Positions 58,965 through 64,000 of a stretch of 64,000 bases of DNA are shown piece by piece; position 1 is the first letter of the stretch, and each line of letters starts with the position of its first letter. The notes under the pieces were generated by a model. The model ran no database searches and had not been told where the DNA came from. It worked only from the letters and a program-made list of their open reading frames with translations. The translations under genes were made by a program, and so were the position numbers. This stretch comes from Actinoplanes xinjiangensis (GTDB lineage: Bacteria > Actinomycetota > Actinomycetes > Mycobacteriales > Micromonosporaceae), in the NCBI RefSeq assembly GCF_003148685.1, contig NZ_QGGR01000023.1, positions 87,849-151,848 on the forward strand, in the 5' to 3' direction.

Positions 58965-59852
58965 GTGGAAACCGACCTGGCAGCTGCCTACGAGCGCTGC
59001 CGCGAACTGCACCGTGAGCACGGGCGGACGTACTACCTGGCGACCCGGTTGCTACCGGGGTGGAAGCGGCGGCATGTGCACGCCCTCTATGGATTCACCC
59101 GATATGCGGACGAAATTGTCGACCGGACCGAATCCCGGCCCTCTGCCGAGCGGGCTGCCCTGCTCACCGCATGGTCAAACCGGTTCCTCGACGGACTCCG
59201 CGGCGAACCCACCGACGACGAACTGCTCCCCGCCGTCCTGCACACCATCGCCGTCTTCGACCTCGACCTCGAGGACTTCGAGAAGTTCCTGCGCAGCATG
59301 ACGATGGACATCACCGTCACGAGCTACCCCACCTACGGCGACCTGCTCGACTACATGGAGGGCTCGGCCGCCGTCATCGGCACGATGATGCTGCCCATCC
59401 TCGGCTCCTCCGACCCGATCGCCGCCCGGGAACCGGCCCGCCAGCTCGGCTTCGCCTTCCAGCTCACCAACTTCATCCGGGACGTCGCCGAGGACCTCGA
59501 ACGTGGCCGCGTCTACCTGCCCGAGGAGCACCTGGCCGAGTTCGGCGTCACCCGGCGGATCCTCCAGCAGGGCGTCGCCACCCCCGCGATCAAGGCGCTG
59601 ATCAAGGCGGAGGTGGCCCGCGCCCGCGAGCACTACGCCCTCGCCGCGCCCGGCATCCCCCTGCTCGAACCCGCCTCACAGGCCTGCATGCGGACCGCCT
59701 TCCAGCTCTACGGCGGCATCCTCGACGAGATCGAGGCGATCGACTACGACGTCTTCGGCCGCCGCGCCACCGTCCCCAACCACCGCCGCGCCGCCGTCGC
59801 CGTACGCAGCCTGCTCACCCGGCCCGGCACCCCGGTCCAGCTGGCGGCGTGA
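58965..59852 (+). CDS. crtB: Phytoene synthase
   Basis: A 295-aa squalene/phytoene synthase condensing two GGPP to phytoene. I choose GTG 58965 (GGAGG 7 nt upstream gives a family-like start ETDLAAAYERC); ATG 58947 and TTG 58935 are longer options. Motifs: HALYGFTRYADEIVD near 42-56 (first Asp motif), NFIRDVAEDLERGRVYLPEE near 158-178 (second) and the DYLDYMEGSA-like LLDYMEGSAAVIG near 123. The photolyase gene overlaps its stop by one base (TGATG). Confidence 0.95.
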   Translation: METDLAAAYERCRELHREHGRTYYLATRLLPGWKRRHVHALYGFTRYADEIVDRTESRPSAERAALLTAWSNRFLDGLRGEPTDDELLPAVLHTIAVFDLDLEDFEKFLRSMTMDITVTSYPTYGDLLDYMEGSAAVIGTMMLPILGSSDPIAAREPARQLGFAFQLTNFIRDVAEDLERGRVYLPEEHLAEFGVTRRILQQGVATPAIKALIKAEVARAREHYALAAPGIPLLEPASQACMRTAFQLYGGILDEIEAIDYDVFGRRATVPNHRRAAVAVRSLLTRPGTPVQLAA

Positions 59853-61174
59853 TGCGTACCGCAGTGGTCCTGCTCACCCGGGACCTCCGCGTGCACGACA
59901 ACCCGGCCCTCGCCGCGGCATGCACGGCCGACCGGACCGTCCCGCTCTACGTCCTCGACCCGAAACTCACCGGCCTCTCCCCGAACCGCACCCGCTTCCT
60001 CCACCAGAGCCTCGCCGATCTGCGCGAACAACTCCGGAACCGAGGCGGTGACCTGGTCGTCCGCGAGGGCGACCCGGTCACCGAGACGATCCGCGCCGCC
60101 CGCGACACCGGCGCCGAGACGATCACCCTCGCGGCCGACGTCAGCGGATACGCCCGCCGCCGCGAGAACCGCCTCCACGACGAGTGCGCACGCCACCGCA
60201 TCGCCCTCGACCTCCACCCCGGCGTCACCGTCGTCCCACCGGGCGCGGTGCGGCCCGGCGGCGGCGGCGAGTCCTACAAGGTCTTCACGCCCTACTTCCG
60301 ATCCTGGTCCGCGGCACCGTGGCGGGCCCAGGCACCGGCACCGCAACGGGTCACCCTTCCCGACGGCCTCACCCCCGGCGCCCTGCCCGGCCTTCCGGCC
60401 GGAGAATCACCACACGCCTGCGAGGGTGGCGAGACCGCGGCCCGGCGCCGGCTCACCACGTGGCTGCGGCAGGACCTTCAGGGGTACGCCGAAGCGCACG
60501 ACGACCTACCCGGCGACGGCACGAGTCGCCTCAGCCCGTACCTCCGCTGGGGTTGTCTCTCGCCACTCGCTCTCGCCGAAGCGGCCCGCGACCAGGGTGC
60601 CGACGCCTTCGTCCGCCAGCTCTGCTGGCGCGACTTCTACTACCAGGTCACCCGGGTCTTCCCGAACCTGGCCACCGAGGCGCTGCGCACGACCGCCGAC
60701 CGCGACTGGCGCTACGACGACGACGCCCTGCAGCACTGGAAGGACGGGCTCACCGGGGTTCCGGTCGTCGACGCCGGGATGCGCCAGCTGCGCGAAGAGG
60801 GCTGGATGCACAACCGGGCCCGGCTGATCACCGCGGCCTTCCTCACCAGACATCTCGGCATCGACTGGCGGCTCGGCGTCGCCTGGTTCTCGCGATGGCT
60901 GCTCGACGGAGACGTGCCCAACAACTCGGGAAACTGGCAGTGGACCGCCGGCACGGGCAACGACACCCGGCCCTACCGGCGCTTCAACCCGATTCGGCAG
61001 GCGCTCCGATTCGACCCCGAAGGCGTGTACGTTCGTCGTTACGTACCTGAGTTGAAGGGGATCGACGGCGCCGCTGTGCACCAGCCGTGGCGTCTCCCCG
61101 AGTCGGAATTCCGCGGCCTCGACTACCCCGGCCCGCTCGAATCACACCGGGACGAGGCGGTCTGGCTGCGGTGA
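59852..61174 (+). CDS. phr: Deoxyribodipyrimidine photolyase
   Basis: A 440-aa class I CPD photolyase/cryptochrome-family protein. ATG 59852 sits in the crtB stop codon. The N-terminal alpha/beta antenna domain starts TAVVLLTRDLRVHDNPALAA; the FAD domain has TSRLSPYLRWGCLSPLALAE near 220, RQLCWRDFYYQVTR near 250, MRQLREEGWMHNRARLI near 308 and GNWQWTAGTGNDTRPYRRFN near 375, with the conserved Trp chain for electron transfer. It repairs UV-induced pyrimidine dimers in the light. Coupling to crtB puts photo-protection and DNA repair in one transcript, as in known light-regulated crt clusters. Confidence 0.95.
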   Translation: MRTAVVLLTRDLRVHDNPALAAACTADRTVPLYVLDPKLTGLSPNRTRFLHQSLADLREQLRNRGGDLVVREGDPVTETIRAARDTGAETITLAADVSGYARRRENRLHDECARHRIALDLHPGVTVVPPGAVRPGGGGESYKVFTPYFRSWSAAPWRAQAPAPQRVTLPDGLTPGALPGLPAGESPHACEGGETAARRRLTTWLRQDLQGYAEAHDDLPGDGTSRLSPYLRWGCLSPLALAEAARDQGADAFVRQLCWRDFYYQVTRVFPNLATEALRTTADRDWRYDDDALQHWKDGLTGVPVVDAGMRQLREEGWMHNRARLITAAFLTRHLGIDWRLGVAWFSRWLLDGDVPNNSGNWQWTAGTGNDTRPYRRFNPIRQALRFDPEGVYVRRYVPELKGIDGAAVHQPWRLPESEFRGLDYPGPLESHRDEAVWLR

Positions 61175-61178
61175 ACGG

Positions 61179-61227
61179 GACCCGCCGGCGGTTGCGTCCG
61201 TCAAACCTTCTTCCGGCGGGTCTTTTT
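61179..61227 (+). terminator. Terminator after phr
   Basis: 10-bp stem (GACCCGCCGG, 61179-61188, with CCGGCGGGTC, 61213-61222), a 24-nt loop, and a five-T run right after. Gap 61228-61408 shows no supported gene. Confidence 0.85.
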
Positions 61228-61408
61228 CTTCACGGTGCGATCTCCCGAACACACCGATGGCGGCCATGAGAATGGTGAGCGCCAGCCAACGCCCGCCATC
61301 GCCCCCTCATGACCGCCGCTTCCTCGGTGTGACCCGCTTCCGCACCGGTCCTGAATCGGCCATCGCACCGCCCACATGAGGAAACCCGTCGGTGGTTAGC
61401 TGACACCC

Positions 61409-62758
61409 ATGGGCGACGTGCGAAACGTGGACGTGGTGGTCATCGGACTCGGTGTGGGCGGTGAGGAGGCCGCCGGACGACTCGCCGCGGCCGGGCTCGA
61501 CGTGATCGGGGTGGAACACACCCTGGTCGGCGGCGAATGCCCGTACTGGGGATGCATCCCGACGAAGATGATGGTCCGGGCCGGCTCGGCACTCGCCGAG
61601 GCCCGCCGCATCCCCGGCCTCGCCGGCTCCGCCACCGTCGAACCCGACTGGGCACCCGTCGCCCGCCGGGTCCGCGACGAGGCCACCGACGACTGGAACG
61701 ACAAGGTCGCCGTCGACCGGTTCACCGGCAAGGGCGGGACGTTCGTGCGGGGCCGGGCCACCATCACCGGTCCCGGCCGCGTCCGCGTCGGCGAGCAGGA
61801 GTACGCCGCCTCGCGCGCCCTGGTCGTCGCCACCGGCACCGTCGCCGTCATCCCGCCGATCGACGGTCTCGCCGGCACCCCGTACTGGACCAACCGGGAG
61901 GCAGTCGAGACCGCGACCCTGCCGGAGTCCCTCGTCATCCTCGGGGGCGGCGCGATCGGCTGCGAGTTCGCCCAGGTGTTCGTCCGCTTCGGCGTCCAGG
62001 TCACGATCATCGAGGGCTCCGATCGGATCCTCGCCATGGAGGAGCCCGAGTCCTCCGAGGTGGCCGCCGCGGTGATCGGCGCCACCGTCCGTACCGGGGT
62101 CCGCGCCTCGAAGGTCTCCTACGACGGCTCCTTCACCGTGGAACTCTCCGACGGCAGCACGGTCACCGGCGAGAAACTGCTCGTCGCCACCGGCCGGGCC
62201 GCCCGCCTCGGTGACCTCGGCCTGGAGACCATCGGTCTCGACCCGTCGGCCCGCTTCCTCACCACCGACGACCGGATGCGTGCCGCCGACGGGGTGTGGG
62301 CGGTCGGCGACGTCACCGGCAACGGCGCCTTCACCCACATGGCCATGTACGAGGCGGACATCGCCGTCCGGGACATCCTCGGCCAGGGCGGACCCGGCGC
62401 CGACTATCGTGCCCGGCCCCGCGTCACTTTCCTCGACCCGGAGATCGGCGCGGTCGGGCTCACCGAATCCCAGGCGCGTTCCTCCTTCGCCGACGTCCGC
62501 GTCGGCCACGTCCCCCTCAGCGCCACCTCGCGCGGCTTCGTGCACGGGCCCGGCAACGAGGGGTTCATCAAGGTCGTCGCCGACGCCGGCCGGGGCGTGC
62601 TGGTCGGCGCCACCACCGCGGGCCCGGCCGGCGGCGAGATGATCGGGGCGCTGGCCGTCGCGATCCACGCCGAGGTGCCGATCACGACGCTGCTCAGTCA
62701 GATCTGGGCGTACCCGACCTTCCACCGCGGCATCGGCGACGCACTGAAGGCCCTCTGA
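61409..62758 (+). CDS. Pyridine nucleotide-disulfide oxidoreductase (mercuric reductase/Lpd family)
   Basis: A 449-aa FAD/NAD(P) enzyme. VVVIGLGVGGEEAAGRLAAA near 8-27 (FAD, with an unusual GLGVGGEEA), VGGECPYWGCIPTKMMVRAG near 41-60 with the redox Cys pair CxxxxC, a second Rossmann GGGAIGCEFAQVFVRFG near 180, GVWAVGDVTGNGAFTHMAMY near 297 and the C-terminal dimerisation part with AYPTFHRGIGDAL near 433. The His-Glu-type C-terminal motif of Lpd reads PTFHRG here. No extra N-terminal HMA domain. It may be a disulfide, quinone or metal reductase; the substrate is unknown. Next gene, a Rieske membrane protein, follows 36 bp later. Confidence 0.88.
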   Translation: MGDVRNVDVVVIGLGVGGEEAAGRLAAAGLDVIGVEHTLVGGECPYWGCIPTKMMVRAGSALAEARRIPGLAGSATVEPDWAPVARRVRDEATDDWNDKVAVDRFTGKGGTFVRGRATITGPGRVRVGEQEYAASRALVVATGTVAVIPPIDGLAGTPYWTNREAVETATLPESLVILGGGAIGCEFAQVFVRFGVQVTIIEGSDRILAMEEPESSEVAAAVIGATVRTGVRASKVSYDGSFTVELSDGSTVTGEKLLVATGRAARLGDLGLETIGLDPSARFLTTDDRMRAADGVWAVGDVTGNGAFTHMAMYEADIAVRDILGQGGPGADYRARPRVTFLDPEIGAVGLTESQARSSFADVRVGHVPLSATSRGFVHGPGNEGFIKVVADAGRGVLVGATTAGPAGGEMIGALAVAIHAEVPITTLLSQIWAYPTFHRGIGDALKAL

Positions 62759-62794
62759 ACGTTTGGGCCGGATCCGGGCGGGCACCGCCAATAC

Positions 62795-63643
62795 ATGTTG
62801 CGGCAGGTGCTCACCCGGATCGAACAGGCGGACGCCCTCGACGGCGCCAGCGACAAACTCCAGGCCGCGGTCTCGTCCGCGGTCCGGCCGCGCACCCTGC
62901 GCGACGCGCTCCACGGGAGCTGGATGGGACATCCACTCCACCCCGTGCTGGTGCAGGTCCCGGTCGGGGCCTTCCTCTCCGCGGCGATCCTCGACCTACT
63001 CCCGTCACGGTCCCGGTCCAGTGCCCCGACCGTCCTCATCGGGGTCGGTGTGGCGGGCGTGCTGCCGGCCGCGGTGGCCGGATGGGTCGACTGGTCCGAG
63101 ATGACCAAGGACCGCCGCCGGATCGGGCTCGTCCACGCCGCCACCAATCTAGTGGCCACCGGCCTCTACGCCGGCTCGCTGATCGCCCGGCTCACCGGGC
63201 ACTCCACGCAGGGCAGGGCGCTGGCTTTCGCTGGCCTCTCGGTCGCGGGTGCGGGCGCCTTCCTGGGAGGGCATCTCTCGTACGCCCAGGGCGGCGGCAT
63301 CAGCCACGCGGCACCCGAGGTCGCGCGCGTGCCGGAGGAGTGGACCGTGGCCGGATCGCTCGCCTCGCTGCCCGAGGGCAAGCCGGCCGCACGCCGGGTC
63401 GGTGACACCGCGGTGCTCCTCTTCCGCCAGGGCGACGAGGTCAGCGCGCTCGTCGACCGGTGCTCGCACGAGGGTGGCCCGCTCAGCGAGGGCGAGGTCT
63501 CCGACGGTTGTGTGGTCTGCCCGTGGCACGGGAGCACGTTTCGGATCAGTGACGGCGCCGTGATCCACGGGCCGGCGGGAAACGACCAGCCGGTGCTGCC
63601 GGTCCGGGTCCGGGACGGCATGGTCGAGGTACGTCGGCCGTGA
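62795..63643 (+). CDS. DUF2231-Rieske [2Fe-2S] membrane protein
   Basis: A 282-aa protein. The N-terminal ~165 residues are a DUF2231 membrane domain with four hydrophobic segments and the signature GHPLHPVLVQVPVGAFLSAA near 46-65. The C-terminal ~100 residues are a Rieske domain with CSHEGGPLSEG near 225 and CVVCPWHGSTFRISDGAV near 245, i.e. the C-x-H and C-x2-H cluster ligands. Rieske domains pass electrons; with DUF2231 this makes a small membrane electron carrier. It lies 36 bp after the disulfide reductase-like gene, so electron flow between them is a reasonable guess. It ends 240 bp before the rRNA promoter. Confidence 0.9.
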   Translation: MLRQVLTRIEQADALDGASDKLQAAVSSAVRPRTLRDALHGSWMGHPLHPVLVQVPVGAFLSAAILDLLPSRSRSSAPTVLIGVGVAGVLPAAVAGWVDWSEMTKDRRRIGLVHAATNLVATGLYAGSLIARLTGHSTQGRALAFAGLSVAGAGAFLGGHLSYAQGGGISHAAPEVARVPEEWTVAGSLASLPEGKPAARRVGDTAVLLFRQGDEVSALVDRCSHEGGPLSEGEVSDGCVVCPWHGSTFRISDGAVIHGPAGNDQPVLPVRVRDGMVEVRRP

Positions 63644-63883
63644 ACCCCGCAGTAACGCCTCCGAGCTGCGGAAACAACGTAGGGTGACCCCCGGTTTGGA
63701 GGGCGGGAGACCAGCGGGTAATGTTTTGGGAGCCGCCAGGGAGACGGGCGAGCGAGCGGGACCTGAACTTTGGGGCCCGGCCGGCCGTCCTGACGGAAAA
63801 TCTTCGAACTTCGGAACACGGCCCAGCCGTGCGCCTCGGTGTGGAGATACTAGGGCAGATCGGAGCCAACCGGGATAAACCGG

Positions 63884-63912
63884 TTGACAACACCGAGAAG
63901 GCCTAGTAAAGT
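63884..63912 (+). promoter_or_regulatory. rRNA operon promoter
   Basis: Perfect TTGACA (63884-63889) with TAAAGT (63907-63912), exactly 17 nt apart, near-consensus for the housekeeping sigma. It sits upstream of a typical actinobacterial rrn leader and reads out of the window. Region 63644-63883 shows no gene; it may hold further upstream rrn promoters. Confidence 0.85.
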
Positions 63913-63968
63913 AGAGCGAGTGCCCCGGGGAAACGGGCCGCGGATGCGGAACGTTTTGATGGTGTGCG

Positions 63969-64000
63969 GTTGTTCTTTGAGAACTCAACAGGGTGCTTGA
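63969..64000 (+). other. rRNA operon leader (processing/antitermination region), cut by the window end
   Basis: GTTGTTCTTTGAGAACTCAA-type sequence, the conserved leader motif found upstream of 16S rRNA genes in actinobacteria (start of the RNase III stem and antitermination region). The 16S gene itself begins beyond base 64000. Confidence 0.8.

Noticed and set aside
61228..61408. Small minus-strand frame after phr with a hydrophobic stretch
   Set aside because: No acceptable start codon or ribosome site, and it overlaps the phr terminator.

Overview
The window is high-GC actinobacterial chromosome, most like Micromonosporaceae (Actinoplanes or a close relative). The basis is codon use, frequent GTG starts, many starts without a Shine-Dalgarno sequence, a BldC developmental regulator, DUF3073 and DUF3151 proteins, an F420-type PPOX enzyme, and an actinobacterial triceptide RiPP pair. 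No phage, plasmid or CRISPR is visible. Most of it looks like stable core chromosome with several non-coding repeat islands.

Layout. 1-4 kb: two small membrane proteins, a long sparse stretch, an ArsR repressor and a class II aldolase. 4-9 kb (minus strand): an RNA-repair operon, hen1-pnkp, preceded by a 50-residue acidic ORF and followed by dedA. 9-17 kb: a secreted protein, fructose-bisphosphate aldolase, a LOG protein divergent from an ADP-ribosylglycohydrolase, a 61-bp hairpin repeat array, DUF3151 and a ParA-like ATPase with a long Pro/Gln-rich arm. 17-37 kb: purine biosynthesis genes purA, purD, purB, purSQL, purF and purM, interspersed with a lipid-kinase-like protein, a two-component system, an SCP2 protein, an HTH regulator followed by a decayed MFS transporter gene, a secreted trypsin-like protease and a large surface protein. 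37-38 kb: a radical SAM maturase overlapping its small precursor gene. 38-47 kb: DUF3073, a Leu/Val-type dehydrogenase, bldC behind a terminator-like hairpin, a PPOX enzyme divergent by 18 bp from a methyltransferase-KptA pair, a PrsW-type protease and several small genes.

47-51 kb holds three tandem paralogous secreted RTX-repeat proteins; two share a nearly identical upstream promoter block. 52.6-52.8 kb is a striking nested inverted repeat (27-bp perfect arms around an 11-bp hairpin). 53.5-53.8 kb is a 24-bp minisatellite, followed by tRNA-Phe, tRNA-Asp and tRNA-Glu on the minus strand. 54.5-61.2 kb is a carotenoid/light-response locus: crtE-crtI-idi and a MerR/B12-type regulator on the minus strand, divergent from crtB-phr (photolyase). 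61-63.6 kb carries a flavin disulfide reductase-like protein and a DUF2231-Rieske membrane protein. The window ends in the promoter and leader of an rRNA operon whose 16S gene lies just outside.

How the parts work together: eight pur proteins cover most steps of IMP synthesis plus PurA for AMP. Hen1 and Pnkp form a known RNA repair and marking machine, and KptA is a separate RNA-end or tRNA-splicing-type enzyme. CrtE, Idi, CrtB and CrtI make isoprenoid precursors, phytoene and desaturated carotene, probably under light/B12 control together with photolyase. AmcB-like and AmcA-like proteins should make a multi-cyclophane peptide. Everything is inferred from sequence inspection without database searches.
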